From: Chitinophagaceae bacterium
GTDB lineage: Bacteria; Bacteroidota; Bacteroidia; Chitinophagales; Chitinophagaceae
Reading direction: 5' to 3'
NCBI GenBank assembly: GCA_025360525.1
Contig: JANYCA010000138.1
Coordinates: 21,634-85,633, forward strand
DNA: 64,000 nucleotides
Notes under the pieces: generated by a model
Database searches by the model: none
What the model saw: only the letters and a program-made list of their open reading frames with translations
What the model was told of the DNA's origin: nothing
Translations under genes and position numbers: made by a program
Shown here: positions 50,850 to 59,951 of the stretch, in pieces
How positions within the stretch are numbered: position 1 is the stretch's first letter
Layout of the letters: each line of letters starts with the position of its first letter

Positions 50850-52037
50850 ATGTCTTACATAGCTTCACTCAAAGAATTGATCAATACACTTACCCAGTCT
50901 AAGGACCTGCTGGTAGAAATGTTTGAAAAGCGCAAATCGTTCCTCTATAAATACGATGACGCGGCTGAATTGTTATCAGAAGATAAAATAGAGGTTTTAA
51001 TCAGCAAACATATTTTGCAGCGCAATGGCCCTTATATAGAAATCGACGACCAGTATCAGCAATTTTTTGAACAGATGCTGGAAGTAAATGAAGAGATCAA
51101 CACATCCTACATCCACGAAAATATACAGCAGGTAAAGCAGCACATCAATTTTTATTTACAGGAAAAAAATGAGCACCGCCGATACACTTACCTGAAACAA
51201 ATAAAAGCAGTCCTGCGCAAAATTGGACGAATCACTTTACGGAACATAATAGATTTAAACCGCAACATTGAAAATGCGTTTAAAACGGAACCCAACTACA
51301 GCATTAAAATAGCCAGGCTGGAAACCTTTGATGAAAAACGCAGAGCTGTTTATTTATTGATAGAGCAAACAGACCGGCTTGCAGGTGATGAAGAAATAAC
51401 CTTTTTTACAACAGCGCTGGATGAAGAATTAAAACAGGTGGTAACACAACTGCGTGGGCAACTGACCGAAAGCCGTCACAATTTGATAGAAACTCAGAAG
51501 CAAATCATTGAATACCTAAACCAGGTTAAACACCAGAGCCGGATACAGGAAAAGATAAAGCAGGTAAAGTATTTAAAAGATCAGTTTGAGCTGAAGGCAA
51601 AAACAAATATTACCCGTTTGCTGCAACAGAGCAATGTTGTATTGTTTGAAAGTCGCCCAACGTATCCGTTAAAACTTTCGCTTGATTATCTGCAAAGCGA
51701 TGAAGGCAATGAAAATATAAAAAAGGTTGCAGCAAAACTACAACAACACAAAAGGCCTGCCCAACTAGTTGCTGAAAGTATTGCCAGTAAAGACATGCTG
51801 CCACAAACAGAAGAAGAAATCTTTATAGATTTGGAGGAAATAAAAAGAGGCTTTGCTGCCAGCAGTCATCATTTGCACAATTATATTATGCAATATAAAT
51901 ATCCAAGGGAAGTAAGTTATGAAGAGAAAATAACTATTTTTTGTCAGATGGTTTCCATGTACGAACAGGAGTTAAACATTAAGGACATTTTTCAAACAGA
52001 TGAACAGGTTGAATATGCAATGGTAGTGGCAAAATAA
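50850..52037 (+). CDS. JetA/MksF-like kleisin subunit of a Wadjet-like system
   Basis: A 395-residue mostly helical protein (MSYIASLKELINTLTQ onward) with an N-terminal winged-helix-like part and long helices through the middle (about 70-290), ending in FQTDEQVEYAMVVAK. It lies first in a four-gene operon whose other members are a small winged-helix protein, an SMC ATPase and a Toprim protein, the order kleisin-KITE-SMC-nuclease of Wadjet (JetABCD) and MksFEBG. The assignment rests mainly on order and size. ATG at 50850 chosen over 50739. Confidence 0.72.
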   Translation: MSYIASLKELINTLTQSKDLLVEMFEKRKSFLYKYDDAAELLSEDKIEVLISKHILQRNGPYIEIDDQYQQFFEQMLEVNEEINTSYIHENIQQVKQHINFYLQEKNEHRRYTYLKQIKAVLRKIGRITLRNIIDLNRNIENAFKTEPNYSIKIARLETFDEKRRAVYLLIEQTDRLAGDEEITFFTTALDEELKQVVTQLRGQLTESRHNLIETQKQIIEYLNQVKHQSRIQEKIKQVKYLKDQFELKAKTNITRLLQQSNVVLFESRPTYPLKLSLDYLQSDEGNENIKKVAAKLQQHKRPAQLVAESIASKDMLPQTEEEIFIDLEEIKRGFAASSHHLHNYIMQYKYPREVSYEEKITIFCQMVSMYEQELNIKDIFQTDEQVEYAMVVAK

Positions 52038-52100
52038 TCAACGCACCGTTTTGCAACACGAAAGGATGGAATATCCTGCATCTCTAAAACAGCAACAAAC

Positions 52101-52661
52101 ATGAATATACATAACCGGCACACCGCCGATATTTTTGACACCCTTAGTAAAGGCAAATTTATTTGCAGCAATAGTGTGGATGATAGTAATCGCAGGTTGT
52201 ACAATGTGGTGGATGAAAACTTTGATGATCTCTACAATTATTTTATCGCCATTGGTTTTGTGCTGGAGAGAGGCGATGAATACTTCTATTTTTCCAGGAA
52301 CGAAGTAAAAGCTACGCTGGAAAGCAAAATTGAGCAAGCCTATCGCTGGATAGACGTGGTTGATTTTTTCACGGCTTTCAACAGCAGCTTTACCCCGGGA
52401 TTTTTATTTACCCCGGCTGATATTTTAGTACAGGTAAAAATGAATGCAAGCCTGAAAGACAAGCTGGAAATAATGAAGCGGCTAACCGGCGATGGTAGTT
52501 ACCAGGAAAGAATCAACAACCTGATAGAAAAACAATTGTGCAATCCCGGTTTCGCTGAATTACAAAATGAACTGACCAACCAGTACAAAGTGCTGGCATC
52601 GTTCAACTATATCAAACAATTAATTGTAAGCATACAAATACAAGAAGAAACAGCAGCATGA
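52101..52661 (+). CDS. JetB/MksE-like KITE subunit (DUF4194-like)
   Basis: A 186-residue protein with the KITE-type start: DIFDTLSKGKFIC, then LYNVVDENFDDLYNYFIAIG and FVLERGDEYFYF (about 9-66), a winged-helix pattern seen in MksE and DUF4194 JetB proteins. It bridges the kleisin and SMC. It begins 63 bp after JetA and overlaps the SMC gene by 4 bp (ATGA), so the two are translationally coupled in fixed ratio. Confidence 0.75.
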   Translation: MNIHNRHTADIFDTLSKGKFICSNSVDDSNRRLYNVVDENFDDLYNYFIAIGFVLERGDEYFYFSRNEVKATLESKIEQAYRWIDVVDFFTAFNSSFTPGFLFTPADILVQVKMNASLKDKLEIMKRLTGDGSYQERINNLIEKQLCNPGFAELQNELTNQYKVLASFNYIKQLIVSIQIQEETAA

Positions 52662-55600
52662 GGTCGCTAAATAAAATCATTTTCATCAACAGCGCTACCA
52701 TACAATATGCGGAAGTAATGGTGGATGGTAACGTTCATTTGATCGGCACACAGGGCGTTGGAAAAAGTACGTTGCTGCGGGCCATCCTGTTTTTCTACAA
52801 TGCAGATACGCTGAAGCTGGGCATTTCAAAAGAAAAGAAAAGTTTTGCGGAGTATTATTTTCCCTATCAAAACTCCTTTTTAATTTATGAAGTGTTGCGG
52901 GAAACGGGGCCATTTTGTATTGTGGCTTTTAAAAGCCAGGGAAAGGTTTGCTTTCGATTTTTAGATACGGCTTACAACCGGGATCACTTTGTAAGTGCCG
53001 AGGGACATGCCTTTGAGAAATGGGAAGAAAACCGCCAGCGGCTGGATGCACAGCGAATTGACCATAGCCGCAAAATTGACCGCTACGAAGAATACCGGGA
53101 CATTTTGTATGGCAACAACGAAGCAGGCAAAAAAGATTTTGCCAAATACGCATTGCTGCAAAGCAAGCAATACCAAAACATCCCCCGTACCATTCAGAAT
53201 GTGTTTTTAAATAGCAAACTGGAAGCTGAGTTCATTAAGCAAACCATCATCATGTCGCTGAATGAAGAAGACATCGGCATCGATTTGCAAAGCTATACCC
53301 ATCACTTAAAAAACTTTGAGTCGCAGTTAAACGACATTCATTTATACAAGCAACCGCATATTATTAAGCAGGCAGACAATGTGGTCAAAAATCATTTGGC
53401 GATCAAACACCTGGAAAGCGAAAAGAACAATTTTTCGCTGCAACTGGCATGGGCAGCTGCACAGGTTCAGCGCAGCATTCCAAAGCTGCAGGATAAAAAA
53501 GAAAAGCTACTGGCCGATAAAAGCGAACTGGTTGAGAAAAGAGTATCCACTGAACAACGTTTTAGAAATAAGGGAGATAAAATAAAAGCGGAAATAAGTG
53601 TACTGGAAAACGATATCAGGAAGGCGAAAGAAAAGGCGGATTATTATAACAGGTTATCCATTGCCGACATTATAGATCGGGTTGCTAAGAAGCAGGAGCT
53701 GGATTCAGCACTGCAAAAATCAATAAAGGAAAGAACCTTGCTCACCACACAGTTTGCAGATATTACTCAAAAATATGAAAGCCTTTTGCAGGCAGCAGCA
53801 CAGGCTACCACGGCTTATGAGCAGGATAAAAAAGAAGAGCACCTAACCCTGAAAGAAAAAGCCGGGTTGGATAAAGAAGACTTTCGATTTGCGTTGGAAA
53901 AATCGTTGGCAGATATAAAGCAACACAATGCTCAAAGTTTGCAGCAGGCCAGGCAGGCGACAGATCAACAACAACAGTTGCTGGAGAAGGAACGTTTAAA
54001 AAGGGCCACCATTACCCACCAGCGTTTTTATGAAAGAGAGCTGGAGGATGCAAAGGCTACGGTTACACAATACCAGCTTTCTATACAACAGACAAAACAT
54101 GAACTGGAGCATTTAAAAAACACCGGAGGCACTTTGCAAAAGCAATGGGAGATAGAAGAAACGGCCGTTCAGCAAACAACCACAAGAGCGCAGGAAACGT
54201 TACAGTCCGGTATTGCAGTACAACAGGAGCTGGTAAAAAACATCACCGAAAAATTAGCCAGCAATGAAACCGCCTTGTATGGCTGGCTGAATAAAAATAA
54301 GCCCGGCTGGGAAAACAGCATCGGCAAAATTGTGAATGAACAATTGCTTTTCAATGAAGGCCTGAGCCCGCAAATAAAAATAGAGAACAATAGTAGTTTG
54401 TATGGCATTAAACTGGATTTAAGCGATATGCCGGTGCAAATAAAAACACTGACAGAATACAAGGCCGAATTAAACAATGCAGAGCGCAGCATCGAAATAC
54501 AACAGAAGCAATACAACAAACTGCAATCGGAAGAAATTACCAAACTGGAAAAGCTGAAGAAAAAATACCAGCCGCAGATAAAGGAAACAAAGGATAGCCT
54601 GCTGGAGAAACAATACCAACAGGAACAGGACGGGTTGCAACTGGAGCAGGCAACATTGCAACAAAAAGATTATGAAGTAAAGGCGACAGCAGCCAGGAGA
54701 AAAGCGCTGGAAGACATTGATATGGCCCTTGCAGCCGCCAGCGAAGCATTGGCACAGGCACAGCAACACCTGCAGCAAACAGAAGACGATTTAAACAAAC
54801 AGGCAAAAGCAAAGGAAAGAGAATATGCTAAAAAAATAGCGGGTATCGACTTGCTCTTAAATCAGCAATTGGCTCAAATACAAGCGGCTGTAAAAAAACA
54901 ACAAGCAGCACTGGAACAGCAGCAGCAGGAATTAAAAAATGAACAGCAGCAGGAGCTGGCAGGCAAGGGTGCAGATACAAAACGCATTGCTGTGCTGGAT
55001 GAAAAAATACAAATCATCCACAACGAATTGAAATTTATTGAGGATAAAAGAGACCTTGTTGCGGAATATAAAAAAGATAGGAAAGAGCTGATTGATAAAG
55101 CCGATGGATTTAAAAGCAGTAAGACAAACCTGGAAAAGCAGCACCTGCTGGAAGAAGAGAAATTCAACCTGCACCAGGATAAGATTGCTGCCGAAATAAA
55201 AGAGAGGGATACTTATTTAAACCAGTTGCAGCAGGAACTGTATAAACTGGAACAGGATACGCAGGCCCTTACACGCTTTCACCAGACCGAGGCTTTTCTT
55301 TCTTTGCCTTCGGCCTATACTGAGGAAAAGGAAACCTATAAGAACGATAAAACCTGTGTGTTTTTGATCGACAAATTGAGCAGTTGCTTTTATACCTCTG
55401 CCCGGCGGCTGGATGATTTAAAAGAAGCGGCTACCAGGTTCCTGGATAATTTTTCTGACAACAATATTTTCAATTTTACCAAAGCACTTACCGATAAACA
55501 TTCTCACCAGGCATTTGCAGATGACCTGAATGAGTTTATACAAAACAGTAAGATTGAAGAGTATGAAAAACGGGTGAATGAACGCTTTGCCAATGTGATT

Positions 55601-56311
55601 AAACTGGTGGGTAAAGAAACCGGCGACCTGATGAGCAAAGCCGGCGACATTCAAAAAGTAATTACCAGCATCAACAAGGATTTTGACAACAAAAACTTTG
55701 TAGGCGCCATTCGTAAAATAGAATTGAAGATTGAAACCAGTGCTAACAAAGTGGTGCAGCTGCTGATGCAGATAAAATTGTACAATGATGAGCATGCGTA
55801 TGATATTGGCGGATTGAACCTGTTCTCCTCCACAGACCAGGAGAGTAAAAATAAAAAAGCGGTGGAGTTGTTGAAACAACTCAGCAAAGCCATCGGCGAA
55901 TACCGCAAAGACAGCATCGCTCTTTCAGATTCCTTTGAATTAAAATTCAGGATTGAAGAAAACCAGAACGACACCGGCTGGGTAGAAAAATTATCAAATG
56001 TAGGCAGCGAAGGAACGGATGTACTGGTGAAAGCCATGATCAATATTATGTTGCTGAATGTATTTAAAGACGGAGCCAGCAAGCGGTTTAAAGATTTCAG
56101 GCTACATTGTATGATGGATGAAATTGGCAAACTTCATCCCAATAATATCAGGGGCATTTTGCAATTTGCCAACGACCGGAATATTTTACTCATCAATGGT
56201 TCGCCCACGGAAACCAATGCACTCAACTACAAACACATTTACAAGCTGGAAAAAGATGACAAGCGTAATACAAAAATCAAGCGGATCATTACACAGTTAA
56301 ACCCGGCATAA
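52658..56311 (+). CDS. JetC/MksB-like SMC ATPase
   Basis: A 1217-residue SMC protein. Walker A is GTQGVGKST (30-38); the ATPase signature is G1116-S-E-G-T1120, the form seen in MksB/JetC rather than the LSGGQ of ABC proteins; Walker B ends MMDE with D1154-E1155 followed by IGKLHPNN. Between them lies an extremely long coiled coil (about 240-950) rich in Gln, Lys and Glu. Together with kleisin and KITE subunits it would form a ring that extrudes DNA loops and, in Wadjet, senses small circular DNA. Confidence 0.88.
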   Translation: MRSLNKIIFINSATIQYAEVMVDGNVHLIGTQGVGKSTLLRAILFFYNADTLKLGISKEKKSFAEYYFPYQNSFLIYEVLRETGPFCIVAFKSQGKVCFRFLDTAYNRDHFVSAEGHAFEKWEENRQRLDAQRIDHSRKIDRYEEYRDILYGNNEAGKKDFAKYALLQSKQYQNIPRTIQNVFLNSKLEAEFIKQTIIMSLNEEDIGIDLQSYTHHLKNFESQLNDIHLYKQPHIIKQADNVVKNHLAIKHLESEKNNFSLQLAWAAAQVQRSIPKLQDKKEKLLADKSELVEKRVSTEQRFRNKGDKIKAEISVLENDIRKAKEKADYYNRLSIADIIDRVAKKQELDSALQKSIKERTLLTTQFADITQKYESLLQAAAQATTAYEQDKKEEHLTLKEKAGLDKEDFRFALEKSLADIKQHNAQSLQQARQATDQQQQLLEKERLKRATITHQRFYERELEDAKATVTQYQLSIQQTKHELEHLKNTGGTLQKQWEIEETAVQQTTTRAQETLQSGIAVQQELVKNITEKLASNETALYGWLNKNKPGWENSIGKIVNEQLLFNEGLSPQIKIENNSSLYGIKLDLSDMPVQIKTLTEYKAELNNAERSIEIQQKQYNKLQSEEITKLEKLKKKYQPQIKETKDSLLEKQYQQEQDGLQLEQATLQQKDYEVKATAARRKALEDIDMALAAASEALAQAQQHLQQTEDDLNKQAKAKEREYAKKIAGIDLLLNQQLAQIQAAVKKQQAALEQQQQELKNEQQQELAGKGADTKRIAVLDEKIQIIHNELKFIEDKRDLVAEYKKDRKELIDKADGFKSSKTNLEKQHLLEEEKFNLHQDKIAAEIKERDTYLNQLQQELYKLEQDTQALTRFHQTEAFLSLPSAYTEEKETYKNDKTCVFLIDKLSSCFYTSARRLDDLKEAATRFLDNFSDNNIFNFTKALTDKHSHQAFADDLNEFIQNSKIEEYEKRVNERFANVIKLVGKETGDLMSKAGDIQKVITSINKDFDNKNFVGAIRKIELKIETSANKVVQLLMQIKLYNDEHAYDIGGLNLFSSTDQESKNKKAVELLKQLSKAIGEYRKDSIALSDSFELKFRIEENQNDTGWVEKLSNVGSEGTDVLVKAMINIMLLNVFKDGASKRFKDFRLHCMMDEIGKLHPNNIRGILQFANDRNILLINGSPTETNALNYKHIYKLEKDDKRNTKIKRIITQLNPA

Positions 56312-56441
56312 AGCAGCCCCTCTAAATCTCCCCATGGGGGAGACTTTGGTCCCTGGTTATGGATGGAACCTGCTGCATGCAAAAAACTATACATGAAAAA
56401 AGAAACTGCTAAACTTCTAAACTCCTAAACGTCAAACTAAT
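56312..56441. repeat. palindromic repeat between jetC- and jetD-like genes
   Basis: The gap holds a small perfect palindrome TCTCCCCATGGGGGAGA (56328-56344 approximately, with one extra G in the loop) inside a longer text (CCCCTCTAAATC ... GACTTTGGTCCC) that I recognise as a type of intergenic repeat common in Bacteroidota genomes. The rest shows no gene. It separates the nuclease gene from the otherwise tightly coupled upstream genes. Confidence 0.5.
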
Positions 56442-57302
56442 TTGAAGTTACCCATCCATATCGCCAAAAAGCTGCAGCAACTATTGCAGCCCGGCACAAG
56501 CATTGCCAGCAGTTTTATGCAGCATGCTGTGGTTACAAAAATGCTGGAAGATGGATTGCTTCAAAAACAACAAATTGGCAAAACAAAAGCCTTGTTATTT
56601 ATTCCCAACAAAGAAAATGTGGCCGCTTATCTAAACAATCATTTTGGCATTGGCAACCTGCAGGATTACATCAACATACTTGAAGGAGAAGAACAAAGCA
56701 GGGCAGCAAACGTGACTATATCCGGTGATTCAAAATTACAGTCAGTAAGAACTTTCAAAGGTTTTTTGGTAAATAGCTATGATGCTATCAACGCTGAATT
56801 AAGTAGCAATCCAATCATCATTCATCCCTCGCCCGGCAGTTATACTTTCATCTATGATTATGAAAGTTTTATACCCGATCCGGCGGCAACTATTGTGGGT
56901 ATTGAAAACCCGGAGAACTTTCACCAGGTTGAAAAGCAACGATACATATTTGCTCATATTCAACCATTGTTTGTAAGCCGCTATCCGCAAAACAATGACC
57001 TCGTAAAATGGCTGACGGCCATCCCCAACCACTACCTGCACTTTGGCGATGTTGATTTTGCAGGCATCAGTATTTATCAAAACGAGTATAAGAAACACCT
57101 GGGCGAAAAGGCAACATTCTTTCTACCGAAAAATACCGAACTGTTGCTGCAAAAATTCGGTAACAGAGATTTATTCAACAGGCAATATAACGCTGTAAAG
57201 GACTACACGTTGTACAATGAAAAAAATGTACAAGAGGCTTTGCTACTGATGTTGAAATATAAAAAAGCATTGGAACAGGAGGTGTTTATAAATGGGGCAT
57301 AA
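56442..57302 (+). CDS. JetD/MksG-like Toprim nuclease, short form
   Basis: A 286-residue protein. Residues 1-75 look like a winged-helix domain; the second half carries a Toprim fold with E155 in VGIENPEN and D203-V-D205 in HFGDVDFAGI, the catalytic acidic set of JetD and topoisomerase VI-like Toprim domains. It would cut DNA held by the SMC complex. Typical JetD proteins are nearer 400 residues (from memory), so this is short. The first possible start is TTG at 56442, after an in-frame stop 24 bp upstream; 130 bp separate it from jetC. Confidence 0.75.
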   Translation: MKLPIHIAKKLQQLLQPGTSIASSFMQHAVVTKMLEDGLLQKQQIGKTKALLFIPNKENVAAYLNNHFGIGNLQDYINILEGEEQSRAANVTISGDSKLQSVRTFKGFLVNSYDAINAELSSNPIIIHPSPGSYTFIYDYESFIPDPAATIVGIENPENFHQVEKQRYIFAHIQPLFVSRYPQNNDLVKWLTAIPNHYLHFGDVDFAGISIYQNEYKKHLGEKATFFLPKNTELLLQKFGNRDLFNRQYNAVKDYTLYNEKNVQEALLLMLKYKKALEQEVFINGA

Positions 57303-57413
57303 TCGGTTTTGCTTTTATTTATTGCCGATAAAAGCCTGGTATAATCATATTTGCGATAAGCACTTCTGCAGATTGCATTTTTATCATTTACCCTTTGTTA
57401 TAATGCAGCTGTA

Positions 57414-59321
57414 TTAATAAACCGGAATATCCGTAAACGTTCCTCTCATTTCTCCGGCAAAGCCATCCGTAAATGTTTGCTGCTCGGCATCGCCGATTTT
57501 TACCGGCTTAAGTCCTTCAATGGCAATGCCCATTACAAAATAGCCACTTGCTTTTCCATCAGCAATTTTTTCAATTACCAGCTTGCAATTTTCTGATAGA
57601 GCAGGCAGATGTCTTGCAAGGGCCGCATCTACAAACTTCGACATATGCCCTTCGGTGATATAAGGAGTGAAGGCTTTGATGTATGGCTTTTGAGCGCTGC
57701 CATAATACAGTACTGCTTCAGTTTTTGTAACGGTAGGATATTTTTTGGTGCCGTACATAGGTTTCTTTTGATTGAACTCATCAAAATAGTAACTGTCCGT
57801 TTTTAGATTTTCGCCCAGAGGTTTAAAATGAATTTTTAAAAAGTTTTCCTTGCTGTTGCCCTCTTCTTTTGTTGCCACTAATGCATAACCATTATCTTCT
57901 TTTATTATTTGTGCAAAAGGCAAACTAACGCTGAGTATTTTACTTTGTAATCGCAGGCCGTTTGTGCTTGTTGTGCTGCTGTTTGCAGTTTTGCCAGCCT
58001 GTGTTTTTGTTGGCTGTTTAACTGCATTAATTGTAGCAGTGGTCGCCCCCGCCTGCTGCTGGTATTTATCGGCTACTGCATTAAAAATAAATTCCACCCG
58101 CCGGTTTTGGGCTTTGCCTTCGGAAGAGTTGTTTGCTGCAACAGGTTGTGTTTCTCCACGTCCTTCCGTGTTTAAATTACTTTCATCAATGCCATATTCT
58201 TTCATTAAGATGTTCTTCACTGTTTCGGCCCGTTGTTGCGATAATTTCAGGTTAGATGCATCATCACCATCGCTATCTGTATGACCTATTATTTTCACCG
58301 GGTAAGTAGCATCTTTTATAACTTTACTCACTTCCAATAAAGCGCCCATGCTTTCCGGTTTCAGGTTGGCGGTACCGGTATAAAATAACAGGTTGCTGAT
58401 TATTTTTCCCTGTGCAAATTCAGCCCTGGTGTCTGGCACTTCTTTAGCAATGCGGATGTTGCTGAGGAAATAATCTGTCTGATCATTTACATGAAAAGCG
58501 AATGCCAGTTGATTGGGCAAATGAGCTTCATCCACGGCATTCATATCATATAGCTTGCGGGTGTTCCACCACATGCGAAAACGCTTGCCCTGCACACACA
58601 TGCTTATGTGTACTGGTATCGTATTGCTGTAAGGCAAGTTGTCGGAAAATACCTCCGATAATTTTGTGCCGGAAGAACTTGTATTTTCATCCCTGTACAA
58701 ACCAGTGCGACAGGCCGTGCCGCCATTGCCTGTTTTGTTCCAGAAAGAAATACAGTGGGCACCATTCAGGTTAAGATTTTTTTCATCTGTTACTATGTTG
58801 CTTCCTGTATTCAGTAACATCATCCAGTAATCATGCGACTGGCCATTATCTACCAACAACAAATCAAACTCAACTGTAAAATTGTTGCCCCAGCTTTGCA
58901 CTTTGTTACGTGTTAATTGCACCGATCCACGAGCATTCATTTTTAACCAGTTGCCTTCCAGTCCATCCAGTGTTACCAGTTCGGCCATGCTGCTGGTTAG
59001 CCAGGCGTTGGGCGTTTCGCCAATATTATCCTGGGCAAAATTATCGAAGTACACAATTTTTTTCCCGGGCACAAAATCAAATTTGCTATACACTTTTAAA
59101 TTGGATGAACCACCGAAAGTGTTGGCCTCCGCAGGCTTATCACTTGCTGTAGACGCAGCTGGGACCGCAGCATTGCCAGTACTGTCAGCCTGTTTATTTT
59201 CGGTTGGGCTGCTAATGGTTTTGTTGATAGCTTGTTCTGCTTTTTGCTTTAATTTTTTTAAAAATTGGGCCTGTGTTTGAAAAGTTGTAATTGTTACAAA
59301 TAACGTAATTAAGATTTTCAT
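57414..59321 (-). CDS. OmpA-family protein with central peptidoglycan-binding domain
   Basis: A 635-residue exported protein. Signal peptide (ending QTQAQ), a Ser/Thr/Ala-rich linker (40-75), a concanavalin-like beta-sandwich (about 80-290, WMMLLNTGSNIV, ALAFHVNDQTDYFL), an OmpA C-terminal domain (about 308-415, LLFYTGTANLKPES, IGHTDSDGDD, LSQQRAETVK and RRVEFIF), then a domain of about 200 residues of unknown type. OmpA domains bind diaminopimelate in peptidoglycan. The central position of the OmpA domain is less usual. Confidence 0.8.
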   Translation of the reverse strand: MKILITLFVTITTFQTQAQFLKKLKQKAEQAINKTISSPTENKQADSTGNAAVPAASTASDKPAEANTFGGSSNLKVYSKFDFVPGKKIVYFDNFAQDNIGETPNAWLTSSMAELVTLDGLEGNWLKMNARGSVQLTRNKVQSWGNNFTVEFDLLLVDNGQSHDYWMMLLNTGSNIVTDEKNLNLNGAHCISFWNKTGNGGTACRTGLYRDENTSSSGTKLSEVFSDNLPYSNTIPVHISMCVQGKRFRMWWNTRKLYDMNAVDEAHLPNQLAFAFHVNDQTDYFLSNIRIAKEVPDTRAEFAQGKIISNLLFYTGTANLKPESMGALLEVSKVIKDATYPVKIIGHTDSDGDDASNLKLSQQRAETVKNILMKEYGIDESNLNTEGRGETQPVAANNSSEGKAQNRRVEFIFNAVADKYQQQAGATTATINAVKQPTKTQAGKTANSSTTSTNGLRLQSKILSVSLPFAQIIKEDNGYALVATKEEGNSKENFLKIHFKPLGENLKTDSYYFDEFNQKKPMYGTKKYPTVTKTEAVLYYGSAQKPYIKAFTPYITEGHMSKFVDAALARHLPALSENCKLVIEKIADGKASGYFVMGIAIEGLKPVKIGDAEQQTFTDGFAGEMRGTFTDIPVY

Positions 59322-59511
59322 TGCTTGATGTTTTGTTACGTAAATATGATGAGTTGGCTATTACATTCCGATCTCGTAAAATCAGGATATTTTGGAGTGC
59401 TGTGATTTCATATGCTGATCTTTCGCTCTTATTTTATGTTATTTTATTTGTTGCCTTCCCACCTGCCGCTAATACAAAACTGAATTTCATTTTAGGCCAA
59501 AGTGCGGCGGC

Positions 59512-59591
59512 TGAAATTCATACAAAGCCTTTGTGCGGTTGGGTTTTGGTAAATACCGGTTGGACTAACTATAAAATCCAATCGGTATAAC
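59512..59591 (+). repeat. 80-bp repeat, copy A
   Basis: This segment matches the reverse complement of 63915-63994 with two mismatches in 80 bp. The repeats flank the block of three paralogous secreted-protein genes. Immediately upstream, TGAATTTCA (59481-59489) and TGAAATTCA (59512-59520) form an inverted 9-bp pair around a 22-bp spacer. The rest of 59322-59480 contains no convincing gene. Confidence 0.75.
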
Positions 59592-59951
59592 CAGTACTGG
59601 GTCCTTTTAAATGGACGAAATAAAAGCGTTGCTGACAGGTAATTTTTCATGCTACTATTTTTTGATTTGCTTGTTACTTAGTTAAAGAGATGTGCAATAA
59701 AATGGCATATAAAAAATAGCAATGACGGAACCAACAGAAAGGTTTTTTATCTGTGCAATTCCCTGCTCTTTTTTTTGGTGCATAATTTGGTTGAGTTCAC
59801 CAAAAAAATTCTTTTGTTAATTACTAAAATAAACACGTTGAATAATAAAAATTGCCAGTGATTTTTATTAAAAAATTTTACAACCCCACCCTATCAAACG
59901 ATAAAAAATTCGCTACAACAAACCAATCTCAATTCACCGTTAATTTTATTA
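59592..59951. other. intergenic region downstream of the three paralogs
   Basis: A+T-rich DNA with no convincing frame, repeat or terminator hairpin that I can identify. Confidence 0.4.

Noticed and set aside
54169..55174. antisense frames rich in Leu, Cys and Phe inside the SMC gene
   Set aside because: Shadows of the Gln/Lys/Glu-rich coiled coil on the other strand.
52658..56311. MukB or housekeeping SMC identity for the ATPase
   Set aside because: The GSEGT signature, small KITE partner and adjacent Toprim gene fit MksB/JetC; no MukF/MukE-type neighbours.
57300..57345. stem GCTTTTAT / ATAAAAGC between JetD and the OmpA-family gene as terminator
   Set aside because: No T-run follows on either strand, so support is too weak.
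59321..59590. open frame downstream of the OmpA-family gene start
   Set aside because: Half of it is the 80-bp repeat; no family resemblance.
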